Shown: positions 50,823 through 58,733 of the stretch, piece by piece
Numbering within the stretch: the first letter of the stretch is position 1
Layout: each line of letters begins with the position of its first letter
From: Butyrivibrio sp. MC2021
GTDB taxonomy: Bacteria > Bacillota > Clostridia > Lachnospirales > Lachnospiraceae
DNA length: 64,000 nt
Reading direction: 5' to 3'
Assembly (NCBI RefSeq): GCF_000621605.1
Contig: NZ_JHXX01000007.1
Span: forward strand, 123,926-187,925
Translations under genes and position numbers: made by a program
The notes under the pieces: model-generated
Told to the model about the DNA's origin: nothing
What the model saw: the letters and a program-made list of their open reading frames with translations, nothing else
Database searches by the model: none

Positions 50823-51536
50823 TTATTCACCCAAATATGCTTTCTTGATAGATTCGTCGTTCATAAGCTCTTTTGCATCGCCCTCTTTAACGATGCTGCC
50901 GGTCTCAAGGACATAGGCCCTGTTGGCGATGGAAAGGGCCTTTTTGGCATTCTGCTCAACCAGAAGAACTGTCACGCCGTCCTTGTTGACGTCCTCAATG
51001 ATGCTGAAGATCTCGTTAACAAAAATTGGGGAAAGTCCCATGGAGGGCTCGTCCATGAGAATAATCTCAGGATGTGACATCAGGGCTCTTCCCATGGCCA
51101 GCATCTGCTGCTCACCGCCGGAAAGGGTGCCCGCCAGCTGATTCTTTCTCTCCTCAAGTCTGGGGAATCTCTTGTAGACTGTCTTCAGGGTCTCCTCCAG
51201 CTCAGCCTTGTCCTTTCTGGTGTAGGCTCCCATCTTGAGGTTCTGAAGAACGGTCATCTGAGCGAAAACTCGCCTTCCCTCCGGCACCTGGGCCATTCCA
51301 AGGCTCACTATCTTGTTGCCTGCGAGCTTGGTCAGCTCCTGTCCCTTGTAAGTGATGCTGCCCTTGTCAGCCTGAATAAGGCCTGAGAGGGTGTGAAGTG
51401 TGGTGGTCTTGCCTGCGCCGTTGGCGCCTATAAGTGCCACAACCTCTCCCTTGTTGACGTGAAAGGATATCCCCTTCAGAGCCTGAATCACGCCGTAATA
51501 TACACTTAAATCTTTTATTTCCAGTAATGTTTCCAT
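50823..51536 (-). CDS. livF: Branched-chain amino-acid ABC transporter ATPase LivF
   Basis: A 237-residue ABC ATPase. Walker A GANGAGKTT, signature LSGGEQQMLAMGRAL and Walker B PEIILMDEPSMGLSP are intact, and LLEIKDLSVYYGVIQALKGI is the LivF N-terminus. LSPIFVNEIFSII after Walker B separates LivF from LivG. The ATG at 51536 has GGGAG upstream and was chosen over the ATG at 51560. With LivG it forms the ATPase pair energising LivH/LivM. It lies about 13 bases after livG. Confidence 0.93.
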   Translation of the reverse strand: METLLEIKDLSVYYGVIQALKGISFHVNKGEVVALIGANGAGKTTTLHTLSGLIQADKGSITYKGQELTKLAGNKIVSLGMAQVPEGRRVFAQMTVLQNLKMGAYTRKDKAELEETLKTVYKRFPRLEERKNQLAGTLSGGEQQMLAMGRALMSHPEIILMDEPSMGLSPIFVNEIFSIIEDVNKDGVTVLLVEQNAKKALSIANRAYVLETGSIVKEGDAKELMNDESIKKAYLGE

Positions 51537-51549
51537 ATCTGCTCCCATA

Positions 51550-52311
51550 TCATTCATCACCCAGGTACGCCTTGATAACTTCCGGATCGTTCAAAACTTC
51601 TTTGGTCTCCCCCTGGCAGAGCACTCTTCCGAAATTCAGAACCGTGAGCTTCTCACAGATTCCGGAAACCAGCTTCATATCATGCTCGATAAGAAGGATG
51701 GTCATGTCGAACTCTTTACGAACAAGTGCTATTGTTTCCATAAGTTCCTTGGTCTCGTTGGGGTTCATGCCCGCTGCAGGCTCATCCAATAACAGGAGCT
51801 TGGGATTGGTTGCCATAGCTCTTGCTATCTCAAGCTTACGCTGCTTACCGTAGGGAAGATTGGCAGCCAGAGTATCTCTCTCCTTATCCAGGTCAAAGAC
51901 CTTAAGGAGTCTCATGGCCTCGTCGTCCATCTCCTTCTCCACCTTCCTGTAGTTACCCAGGTGAAGGATTCCCTCCAGGGCGCTGTACCTGAATCTCTCA
52001 GACAGTCCCACCTTGACATTATCGATAACAGACATATTTTTAAAGAGTCTTATGTTCTGGAAGGTTCTTGCTATTCCCGCATGATTGATATCAATTGTGT
52101 TCTTTCTGGTGATATCCTCTCCGTCAAGGCGGATGATACCTTCATCGGGCTTATACACGCCGGTGAGAAGATTGAAAACAGTTGTTTTTCCTGCGCCGTT
52201 GGGTCCGATAAGCCCATAGAGTTCACCCTTATCAATTGTTATACAAAAATCGCCAACAGCTCTAAGGCCTCCGAAGGAGATGCTCAGTTTGTTTACTTCA
52301 AGAAGTGCCAT
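51550..52311 (-). CDS. livG: Branched-chain amino-acid ABC transporter ATPase LivG
   Basis: A 253-residue ABC ATPase with the LivG start LLEVNKLSISFGGLRAVGD, Walker A GPNGAGKTT, the characteristic IARTFQNIRLFKNMSVIDNV Q-loop block, and Walker B PKLLLLDEPAAGMNP. The signature motif reads LPYGKQRKLEIARAM, as is usual for LivG (LSYGxQR). ERFRYSALEGIL is the LivG-specific helical insert. The ATG overlaps the livM stop by one base. It works with LivF in the cytoplasm. Confidence 0.94.
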   Translation of the reverse strand: MALLEVNKLSISFGGLRAVGDFCITIDKGELYGLIGPNGAGKTTVFNLLTGVYKPDEGIIRLDGEDITRKNTIDINHAGIARTFQNIRLFKNMSVIDNVKVGLSERFRYSALEGILHLGNYRKVEKEMDDEAMRLLKVFDLDKERDTLAANLPYGKQRKLEIARAMATNPKLLLLDEPAAGMNPNETKELMETIALVRKEFDMTILLIEHDMKLVSGICEKLTVLNFGRVLCQGETKEVLNDPEVIKAYLGDE

Positions 52312-53363
52312 TATGCTGCCTCCTTTCTACCCGGAAGCTTTACCTTGCCGAAGGTCTTTTTTCTCCACTCTATTACCTTAGGTGACCAGTTGACGATCAT
52401 CATAACGATAAGGATGATGGAGTAGATAAGCATTCTGTATGCGTTAAGGCCTCTAAGGAGCTCCGGAAGAAGATACAGGATGCAGGCTGCGATAACGCTG
52501 CCCCTGATGTTTCCGATGCCGCCAAGGACCACATATACCAGGATCATGATGGATGCGTTGTATCCGAAGTACTGAGAGGAAGCTGTAAGGGTTGTGATGT
52601 TATGGGAGAAAAGAACTCCCGCAGCTCCTGCAATAGCAGCTGATATGGTAAATGCCATCATCTTGTAGCCTGTGACATTGATTCCCGTTGACTCCGCAGC
52701 GATGTAGTTGTCTCTGATGGCCATGATGGCGCGGCCGTCTCTGGAGTTTACCAGGTTCTGAACCACGAAGAGGGATATAAGAAGCACCACGATTCCGACA
52801 GTGAAGTTGGCATCATGGGGGGTTCCTGTGATTCCCATGGCTCCGTTGACGATGATATTACCGTCGGGCTCCATGCCCAGCTCCATGGAATTCTTCATGG
52901 AGAAGTGAAGTCCGCTTTTGTCTACACCTATATAGAAGGCGTTGATAACATTCTTGATGATCTCACCGAAGGCCAAAGTTACGATGGCCAGATAGTCACC
53001 CTTGAGCCTCAGTACAGGGATACCTATAAGGAAACCAAAGAGAGCCGCAAAGCCGATTCCTATAATGAATGCCAGGAAAAATCTGGGTGCTGTGGGAAGA
53101 ACCCCCGCGGTGACCTTGGAAAAGAAGGCGCTGGTGAAGGCTCCGATACACATGAAGCCGCAGTGTCCGATACTGAGCTCTCCCAGTATGCCGACGCAGA
53201 GGTTAAGGGCAACGGCGATGACTGCGTAATAGGTCATGGGCACCAGAAGACCCTTCATGTGACTGGAGAGATTGCCGGTGAGGGCAAGTATCTGGAACAG
53301 GGCATAGGCCGCTATAACTATCGCATATGTTATAAGATTGTCTTTACTTTTCTTGTTCAACAT
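52311..53363 (-). CDS. livM: Branched-chain amino-acid ABC transporter permease LivM
   Basis: A 350-residue permease with 8-10 helices. AVALNLCVGILGELSIGHCGFMCIG (positions about 55-80) holds the LivM block (GxLSxGHxxFxxIGA), and GIPVLRLKGDYLAIVTLAFGEI is the second hallmark. VVLGGIGNIRGSVIAA near the C-terminus is shared with LivH. The ATG at 53363 (AGGAGGGG upstream) was chosen over a frame start at 53384 that overlaps the livH end. It forms the membrane channel with LivH. Confidence 0.93.
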   Translation of the reverse strand: MLNKKSKDNLITYAIVIAAYALFQILALTGNLSSHMKGLLVPMTYYAVIAVALNLCVGILGELSIGHCGFMCIGAFTSAFFSKVTAGVLPTAPRFFLAFIIGIGFAALFGFLIGIPVLRLKGDYLAIVTLAFGEIIKNVINAFYIGVDKSGLHFSMKNSMELGMEPDGNIIVNGAMGITGTPHDANFTVGIVVLLISLFVVQNLVNSRDGRAIMAIRDNYIAAESTGINVTGYKMMAFTISAAIAGAAGVLFSHNITTLTASSQYFGYNASIMILVYVVLGGIGNIRGSVIAACILYLLPELLRGLNAYRMLIYSIILIVMMIVNWSPKVIEWRKKTFGKVKLPGRKEAA

Positions 53364-53380
53364 CTCTTTTCCCCTCCTTA

Positions 53381-54265
53381 TCAAACCTTAACCTGGACTT
53401 GCTTGCCCAAAATACCGGTGGGCTTAATAAGAAGTACAAGAACAAGGATTCCGAATACGATGGCATCGGAAAGCTGTGATGAAATGTAGGTCTTACTGAG
53501 GATCTCAACTATTCCAAGAACAAGGCCGCCGATCATGGCTCCCGGAATGGAACCGATTCCTCCGAGAACCGCTGCCACGAAGGCTTTGATTCCGGGCATT
53601 GCTCCGGTATAGGGTGAAAGTGAAGGATAAGCTGAGCAAAGGAGCGCTCCTGCCACAGCTGCCAGTGCGGAACCGATGGCGAAGGTCAGCATGATGGTCT
53701 TATTTACGTTGATTCCCATAAGTGTGGCTGCGCCTCTGTCCTCAGCCACAGCCAGCATGGCCTGACCCTGTTTGGTCTTGTTGATAAAAAGCTGAAGTGT
53801 GATAAGGATAACGATGCTCACAACGATAGTAACAATGGTAACGCCCTGGATCCTGAGCTGTCCGTCTGCAAAGGTAAGACCTTCCCACTTGATAACGGAA
53901 GTAAAGGACTTCACATCAGCACCGAAGATAAGCAGTGCTATATTTTCCAGGAGATAGCTGACACCGATGGCTGTGATAAGAACCGCCAGGGGAGATGCCG
54001 CGCCTCGAAGGGGCCTGTAGGCCACAAATTCTGTTGTGATTCCCAATATGGTACAAAGCACTATGGAAATGATGATCGCCACTATGGAATTACCGGAAAG
54101 AGCCCTGCTCACGGAAAATATGATATAGCAGCCCACCATAATGAAGTCGCCGTGGGCGAAATTCAGCATTTTGGCAATGCCGTAAACCATGGTGTAGCCA
54201 AGGGCGATAATGGCATAGATACTGCCTAGACTTAGTCCGTTGATGAAATAGGTTAAGAAACTCAT
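53381..54265 (-). CDS. livH: Branched-chain amino-acid ABC transporter permease LivH
   Basis: A 294-residue permease with about eight helices. The N-terminus YFINGLSLGSIYAIIALGYTM and the following VYGIAKMLNFAHGDFIMVG are the LivH signature, VAEDRGAATLMGINV is the coupling region for the ATPases, and AVLGGIGSIPGAMIGGLVLG lies near the C-terminus. It pairs with LivM. The gap after livK is 144 bases and holds a stem-loop, which may set the ratio of binding protein to permease. Confidence 0.94.
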   Translation of the reverse strand: MSFLTYFINGLSLGSIYAIIALGYTMVYGIAKMLNFAHGDFIMVGCYIIFSVSRALSGNSIVAIIISIVLCTILGITTEFVAYRPLRGAASPLAVLITAIGVSYLLENIALLIFGADVKSFTSVIKWEGLTFADGQLRIQGVTIVTIVVSIVILITLQLFINKTKQGQAMLAVAEDRGAATLMGINVNKTIMLTFAIGSALAAVAGALLCSAYPSLSPYTGAMPGIKAFVAAVLGGIGSIPGAMIGGLVLGIVEILSKTYISSQLSDAIVFGILVLVLLIKPTGILGKQVQVKV

Positions 54266-54336
54266 ACTCTCCTCCGGGATCTGAAAAATTAAAGATAAAC
54301 TAAAGATAGAATAATTATACTATATTCTATCGAATA

Positions 54337-54364
54337 CGAGGGATACCTTTGACAGCATCCCTCG
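54337..54364 (-). other. Stem-loop between livK and livH
   Basis: Perfect eight-base arms CGAGGGAT (54337-54344) and ATCCCTCG (54357-54364) with a 12-base loop, without a following U-run. It lies 46 bases after the livK stop. In binding-protein operons such elements protect the upstream messenger from decay so that the binding protein is made in excess. Confidence 0.6.
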
Positions 54365-54409
54365 CCACTAAAAACATATTTTTTGTCGGTTAAACTATTA
54401 AATAGTAGA

Positions 54410-55594
54410 TTATCTTGATACGTAAGCGCCGTTCTGGATAACTACAGCCTTGGGCTCCTTGTTAGGCTCACCGTTGGCTGCCCATGTCATCTTGGCTGAT
54501 GTAAGACCTGAAGCCTCGATCTCTGTCATGGCTGTCTTAACCTGCTCGCAGATATCGGAAACGCTCATGTCAGGAGTAACGCCCTTAGCCTCGATAGCCT
54601 GCTTAAGGATGTATACTGCATCATAAGCATCTGCTGCAAACTGGTTGGGAATCTCGCCGTACTTTTCCTGATACTTCTTAACGAAGTTAACTGTGAGATC
54701 GTCTGTGGCATCAGCTGCGAAAGGAGTAAGAAGCATAAGTCCCTCTGCAAGAGATGTGTCGAAGTTATCTACTGTAAGGATTCCGTCCATACCGTCTACA
54801 CCAAAGAATGTAGGAGCATAGCCCATGGTGTTGGCCTGTGTAAGGATAAGAGCTGCTTCCTTGTAGTAAATAGGAAGGAATACCAGGTCAGCGCCTGCGT
54901 CCTTAGCCTTCTGGAGCTGTACGGAGAAATCTGTGTTGTTGTCAGATGTGAAAGCCTCGGCAGAAACTACTTCAAAGCTCTTGCCTGCGGATTCCTGAAC
55001 GAACTTCTGATAAATACCGTTGGAGTAAACGTCTGAGCTGTCGTAAATGATACCAACCTTGGTAGCCAGGCCCTGATCGCTGATATACTGAGCGGAAGCG
55101 ATACCCTGGTTAGGATCTGAGAAGCATACACGGAATACGTTGTCATATAATACGCAGTCCTCAGCTGATCCTGAAGGTGTGATCTGGAACATGTTGTCCT
55201 GCTTGGTATACTCGGAAACTGCGATGGAGCAGGCAGATGTTGTTGAACCTACAAGAAGCTGCATTCCCCAGTCCTTAAGGGTGTTGTAAGCGTTAACTGA
55301 CTTCTCTGAGTTAAGCTCGTCATCTTCTTTTCTATACTCAACCTTGTATCCGTTGATGCCGCCCTTCTCGTTGATCTCCTCAACAGCCAGCTCAGCTGCG
55401 TTACATACTGCGATACCGTATGCAGCAGCACCGCCTGTAAGAGGTCCGATGGCACCGATCTTGAATACCTTATCTCCTGAAGCACCGCTCTGTCCCGAAG
55501 CAGAATCGGCTGCTGTCTCGCCGCAGCCTGCAAGCATGGAAGCTGCAAGAACAGCTGCAGATAAAACACTGATAAACTTGTTCATCTTTTTCAT
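54410..55594 (-). CDS. livK: Branched-chain amino-acid binding lipoprotein LivK
   Basis: A 394-residue substrate-binding lipoprotein (periplasmic-binding type I fold). The signal MKKMNKFISVLSAAVLAASM ends in the lipobox LAGC, with Cys23 as the lipid anchor. FKIGAIGPLTGGAAAYGIAV, EEINEKGGINGYKVEYR, and LVGSTTSACSIAVSEYTKQ are the Leu/Ile/Val-binding blocks, and DGMDGILTVDN and QFAADAYDAVYILKQAIE follow. AGGAGGG lies nine bases before the ATG. It is the first gene of livK-H-M-G-F and the cytidylate-kinase-like gene, driven by the promoter at 55666-55694. The exact amino acid bound is not certain. Confidence 0.93.
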   Translation of the reverse strand: MKKMNKFISVLSAAVLAASMLAGCGETAADSASGQSGASGDKVFKIGAIGPLTGGAAAYGIAVCNAAELAVEEINEKGGINGYKVEYRKEDDELNSEKSVNAYNTLKDWGMQLLVGSTTSACSIAVSEYTKQDNMFQITPSGSAEDCVLYDNVFRVCFSDPNQGIASAQYISDQGLATKVGIIYDSSDVYSNGIYQKFVQESAGKSFEVVSAEAFTSDNNTDFSVQLQKAKDAGADLVFLPIYYKEAALILTQANTMGYAPTFFGVDGMDGILTVDNFDTSLAEGLMLLTPFAADATDDLTVNFVKKYQEKYGEIPNQFAADAYDAVYILKQAIEAKGVTPDMSVSDICEQVKTAMTEIEASGLTSAKMTWAANGEPNKEPKAVVIQNGAYVSR

Positions 55595-55630
55595 AATACT
55601 TTCCCTCCTGAAGTAATGTAAAAGCGAAAA

Positions 55631-55646
55631 TGTATATTTGTATACA
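55631..55646 (-). promoter_or_regulatory. TGTATA-N4-TATACA operator in the livK leader
   Basis: A perfect inverted repeat with six-base arms just downstream of the predicted livK start of transcription; an overlapping TTGTATACAA (55638-55647) is also palindromic. This shape is common for GntR-family repressors. No regulator gene lies beside it. Confidence 0.5.
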
Positions 55647-55665
55647 ATTTCACTATTTACTTACT

Positions 55666-55694
55666 ACGTTAAAGTACTAAAGAAAAAAAGTCAA
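55666..55694 (-). promoter_or_regulatory. Promoter of the liv operon
   Basis: TTGACT (55689-55694) and TAACGT (55666-55671) on the minus strand, 17 bases apart, leaving a leader of about 65 bases that includes the palindrome at 55631-55646. Confidence 0.6.
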
Positions 55695-55718
55695 GCATTT
55701 ACCATATTTTTTATTTAT

Positions 55719-55747
55719 TTGCATTTGTACATTATGTCTAGTACAAT
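55719..55747 (+). promoter_or_regulatory. Promoter of the 167-residue membrane protein gene
   Basis: TTGCAT (55719-55724) and TACAAT (55742-55747) on the plus strand, 17 bases apart. A single TTATATAG, the same octamer as in the array at 45716-45801, follows at 55749-55756 over the expected transcription start. Confidence 0.65.
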
Positions 55748-55788
55748 TTTATATAGGAACAGGTTTAATAGCTTATGGGGGAAGACAT

Positions 55789-56292
55789 ATGCTTCAATTA
55801 TCAATCCTGGGGATGGCCTTTTCAGTAGTTTTCTACATAGTATTCGGGCTTTCTGTGAAATTTATGACTCTGAGTGACTGCTCCAGAAACAAGGCAAGAC
55901 TTGGCATTGTTATAACATCGATCTTAATTTTTTCTATATCTTCTGTGTTTGCCGCCATTTACAACTTCGGCAAGGGCAATTATTTCTATGGAATCACAGT
56001 CAGCATCCTGACTGCTATCGGTATTGCAATCCTGGTGACAATCTTCGTTGAACTTCATAATATGAATACAAGGATAAAAATGCGCAATTTCATGATCCTC
56101 TTTGATATTGTGGACAGATTCATGACCGAAGGAAAGACCCAGGAAGAGATAATGCACTACCTGGTGCACATACAGAAGCTTACCAGAAAGGAAGCCAAAG
56201 ACTTTATGAAATTCATTACGGATCCCACCAACTATCAGTTTCTGGCTGATGTGAACGCAGAGATCCATGCCGCACATCTACTGGGCAAATAA
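55789..56292 (+). CDS. Uncharacterised membrane protein, 167 residues
   Basis: A protein with three hydrophobic helices (about 5-25, 38-57, 68-88) followed by a soluble, charged C-terminal half. That half contains TEGKTQEEIMHYLVHIQKLT and RKEAKDFMKFITDPTNYQFL, probably helical. Family not recognised. GGGGGAAG precedes the ATG, and the gene is a single unit with its own promoter and a terminator at 56322-56357. The topology, a small membrane anchor with a cytoplasmic helical domain, gives no firm function. Confidence 0.7.
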   Translation: MLQLSILGMAFSVVFYIVFGLSVKFMTLSDCSRNKARLGIVITSILIFSISSVFAAIYNFGKGNYFYGITVSILTAIGIAILVTIFVELHNMNTRIKMRNFMILFDIVDRFMTEGKTQEEIMHYLVHIQKLTRKEAKDFMKFITDPTNYQFLADVNAEIHAAHLLGK

Positions 56293-56321
56293 AACAATCT
56301 AATAAGAATATGATCATTAAA

Positions 56322-56357
56322 GGACGGATGCCGTATATGACACCCGTCCCTTTTTTT
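56322..56357 (+). terminator. Terminator after the 167-residue gene
   Basis: GGACGG (56322-56327) and CCGTCC (56344-56349) form the stem, extended inward with one mismatch, and seven T follow (56351-56357). Confidence 0.85.
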
Positions 56358-56399
56358 CAGGACCCTTATTGCCCCGATCGGGGGTATTACCAAAATCAT

Positions 56400-56759
56400 T
56401 CAGCCGAAGAAATCCACTGAATTACCAACCATTCCATAGGAAACTGCCGACTGGTTCTGGGAATAACCTACGGTCATGCCCTGGAACTTTGAAGCCACAT
56501 CATTGTACATGCGGTTTGCTTCCTGGCTCTTTTTTACCGTTTCCATGGAAAGTTTAAGAGGATTGCTCTCCTCATCATCTGTCTTAACTATCTCCTGAGC
56601 ATTGGGATATCTCACAGGCGGAACGTTCATTACCGCATTCTGCATTCCAACCTCAAGGAAGTCATCAGATACCTTTGATTCGTTCTTTAGGGGATAGTTC
56701 ATCGGCTGAATAAAGCTCATGCCATAGGCATTACCGATACCTCCCACTGACATTCCCAT
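56400..56759 (-). CDS. Uncharacterised 119-residue protein
   Basis: A soluble protein with no recognised family. It starts MGMSVGGIGNAYGMSFIQPM, rich in Gly and Met, has a charged middle (EIVKTDDEESNPLKLSMETV), and ends in a Gly/Ser/Tyr/Met-rich tail (QGMTVGYSQNQSAVSYGMVG). Low-complexity ends with a helical core suggest a filament-, flagellum- or envelope-associated protein, but there is no signal peptide. GAGGAGGTGATG precedes the ATG, so expression should be strong. It is a single minus-strand gene with a perfect palindrome next to its ribosome site. Confidence 0.65.
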   Translation of the reverse strand: MGMSVGGIGNAYGMSFIQPMNYPLKNESKVSDDFLEVGMQNAVMNVPPVRYPNAQEIVKTDDEESNPLKLSMETVKKSQEANRMYNDVASKFQGMTVGYSQNQSAVSYGMVGNSVDFFG

Positions 56760-56775
56760 ATAACATCACCTCCTC

Positions 56776-56794
56776 TATGATAGCCGCTATCATA
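56776..56794 (-). promoter_or_regulatory. Perfect TATGATAGC-C-GCTATCATA palindrome beside the ribosome site
   Basis: Nine-base arms (56776-56784 and 56786-56794) around one base lie directly upstream of the AGGAGG of the 119-residue gene. In RNA it would form a seven-base-pair hairpin abutting the ribosome site; in DNA it is an operator-like palindrome. Confidence 0.6.
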
Positions 56795-56833
56795 CGGTGG
56801 TTAACATCCTACTCTTGGTAATGTTATAGTACT

Positions 56834-56870
56834 TTTTCCGGCCCGTACATTCAATTATGGCCCCGGAAAA
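56834..56870 (-). other. Long hairpin near the 5' end of the 119-residue gene's messenger
   Basis: TTTTCCGG (56834-56841) and CCGGAAAA (56863-56870) are perfect arms, with further GGCC/CC pairing inside. A minus-strand TATAAT (56873-56878) sits just upstream, so the hairpin would be at or next to the messenger's 5' end, a position that often stabilises RNA. Confidence 0.5.
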
Positions 56871-56995
56871 GAATTATAAAATTTTTGTTCTATTTATTAA
56901 ATTTTGTTAAATTATGTGATATCATTTTGTATGAGGGGTTTTATGACCTTCGGGTAACGATTCAAAATGTGTTTCAAGAGAAAGGAGCAACTGTA

Positions 56996-57265
56996 ATGGG
57001 AAACAGTCAGCTGCAATATTCTCCGTTCAAACCAAATTTGAGGACAGCCGAAGTATTTGCGTGGGGCGATCCGGAGTACAATCTGTTTGACCAGCTTAAT
57101 GACAGGTATGCCAAGATGCATCCTGAATACAGCAAGCTTTCCAACTACGAAAAGATGGTCATCAGGCAGCAAATTCATCATGAAGCTATTGGACTTACGC
57201 CTCTGAACCTTATCATGGATCTCATTGATGATCCGCAGTTTGATGAATTCAGAGCAGTTTACTAA
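56996..57265 (+). CDS. Uncharacterised 89-residue protein
   Basis: A soluble protein beginning MGNSQLQYSPFKPNLRTAEV, then FAWGDPEYNLFDQLNDRYAKMHPEYSKLS split around a helix, and ending GLTPLNLIMDLIDDPQFDEF. No family I can name. GAAAGGAGC lies before the ATG at 56996; a longer frame open from 56885 has no ribosome site and an unlikely hydrophobic start. Aromatic and acidic residues are plentiful, and no membrane helix or signal peptide is seen. It is a single gene ending in a strong terminator shared with the convergent CLC gene. Confidence 0.7.
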   Translation: MGNSQLQYSPFKPNLRTAEVFAWGDPEYNLFDQLNDRYAKMHPEYSKLSNYEKMVIRQQIHHEAIGLTPLNLIMDLIDDPQFDEFRAVY

Positions 57266-57270
57266 AACAA

Positions 57271-57296
57271 AAAATGCCCCATTGGGGGCATTTTTT
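57271..57296. terminator. Bidirectional terminator
   Basis: AAAATGCCCC (57271-57280), a four-base loop and GGGGCATTTT form a near-perfect stem with T-runs on both sides. It serves the 89-residue gene on the plus strand and the CLC gene on the minus strand. Confidence 0.9.
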
Positions 57297-57305
57297 GTTG
57301 CTCTT

Positions 57306-58613
57306 TTATTTTGTTTCGCGGTTGACGTATTTGTTATGGAACTTGGAGTACACGATCTTCTGGCTGCTGTAGAGACTGTAGTAGCCGGAGAAGGTGTAGC
57401 TCAGGGCTATGGCCAGCAGATAATAGGGCATTCCCTTGAATCCAAAGAGCTCAAAGCAGATAAAGAGCGATGAAATGGGGCAGTTGGTAACGCCACAGAA
57501 AAGAGCTCCCATTCCTATGGCTGCACAGAGTGCGGGATCAAAGCCCAGAAGCTGCGAGTAAAGACATCCGAAGGTTGCTCCTATATAGAGGGCCGGAACA
57601 ATCTCACCGCCTTTGTAGCCTGCTCCCAGGGTCAGGGCAGTAAATATCATCTTAAAGAGGAAAGCCCAGTAGGGCGCCTTTCCTTCTATAGCCATTTCTA
57701 TCACATTCATTCCCGCACCGTTGTAATAACGGGTCTGGGAGATAAAGGTCAGAGCCACCACGATGCAGCCGCCGACAAATATCCTGATATAGGGATTGGG
57801 AAGGAGCTTCTTGTAGGTTCTTCCGGAAAACTTAAGGACAGCACAGAAGGCCACGCTGACTGCGGCACAGAGTATAGCCAAAAGAGCTGTGAATATAGCC
57901 TGATAGGGTGTGAACTCCGGCACTACATTAACAGCGAAGACCTCTCCCACGCAGCCCAGGTACCTGGCCAGTCCCGAGGCCACCAAAGCTGAAATAACGC
58001 ATGGTACCAATGCTGAGTAATACATAACACCCACATTCTCAATCTCCATGGCCATAAAAGCGGCTGTCATGGGTATTCCGAAAAGAGCTGCGAAGGCAGC
58101 GCTCATGCCGCACATGGTGATAATCTTGACATTGCCCTCCTTCAGTCTGAAGAGCTTGCCCAGGTTGTAACCGATGCTGCCTCCCATCTGAAGAGCAGCG
58201 CTCTCACGTCCTGTGGAACCACCGAAGAGATGAGTGATAGTGGTTGATATGAAAATAAGAGGAGCCTTTGTTATGGGAAGATGTTCTCCCTCCTGGATGG
58301 ACTTGATAACCAGGTTCGTGCCCTTATCCTCATAGTCCTTGCAGAGCCTGTACAGGAACACGATAAAAAGGCCCGCCACGGGAAGTCCCAGTATTATAAG
58401 ATCATGGGTTGTTCTAAAACTTGTAGCAAAAGCAATTGAATGAAAGAATAGCGCTCCAATAGCTCCAACTATAACGCCGGTTATAACTCCCAGGAACACC
58501 CACCTGAAGAAGACTCTGGTCCTGCCGGCAAGGTCCATATCCGGGAGCCTTTGCCAGATATTACTCTTTTTTGTTTCTTTCTCGTTTTCCTTATTATCCA
58601 TACACTCACACAT
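57306..58613 (-). CDS. CLC family antiporter, possibly fluoride-type (CLC-F)
   Basis: A 435-residue CLC protein with about 12-18 helical segments. GSTGRES (132-138) holds the external gating Glu (E137) of the usual GKEGP motif, and GGEIVPALYIGATFG is the GxFxP-type block. Instead of GSGIP, the first anion-binding motif reads GTNLV (98-102); the GxNL form and THLFGGSxGRE resemble the CLC-F fluoride/proton antiporters and the sycA-like group. It works as a dimer in the membrane and could expel fluoride or move chloride. No fluoride riboswitch was seen upstream. The N-terminal 28 residues are charged and cytoplasmic. Confidence 0.82.
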   Translation of the reverse strand: MCECMDNKENEKETKKSNIWQRLPDMDLAGRTRVFFRWVFLGVITGVIVGAIGALFFHSIAFATSFRTTHDLIILGLPVAGLFIVFLYRLCKDYEDKGTNLVIKSIQEGEHLPITKAPLIFISTTITHLFGGSTGRESAALQMGGSIGYNLGKLFRLKEGNVKIITMCGMSAAFAALFGIPMTAAFMAMEIENVGVMYYSALVPCVISALVASGLARYLGCVGEVFAVNVVPEFTPYQAIFTALLAILCAAVSVAFCAVLKFSGRTYKKLLPNPYIRIFVGGCIVVALTFISQTRYYNGAGMNVIEMAIEGKAPYWAFLFKMIFTALTLGAGYKGGEIVPALYIGATFGCLYSQLLGFDPALCAAIGMGALFCGVTNCPISSLFICFELFGFKGMPYYLLAIALSYTFSGYYSLYSSQKIVYSKFHNKYVNRETK

Positions 58614-58733
58614 TCATATTTTTTTCTATAAGATATCCAAATTCGCTTGCAGTGACAGGCTTGGAAAAATAAACTTTAAGCTACCAAACCACAAAAATTT
58701 TACACTATATCGTTATGCCATATTGCAAAAAGT

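Noticed and set aside
56885..56995. Longer start for the 89-residue protein
   Set aside because: The extension lacks a ribosome site and runs through AT-rich promoter-like sequence, while AAAGGAGC precedes the ATG at 56996.
58614..58733. Fluoride riboswitch upstream of the CLC gene
   Set aside because: The conserved GATGG-type core and pseudoknot arms of the crcB motif could not be found on the minus strand.
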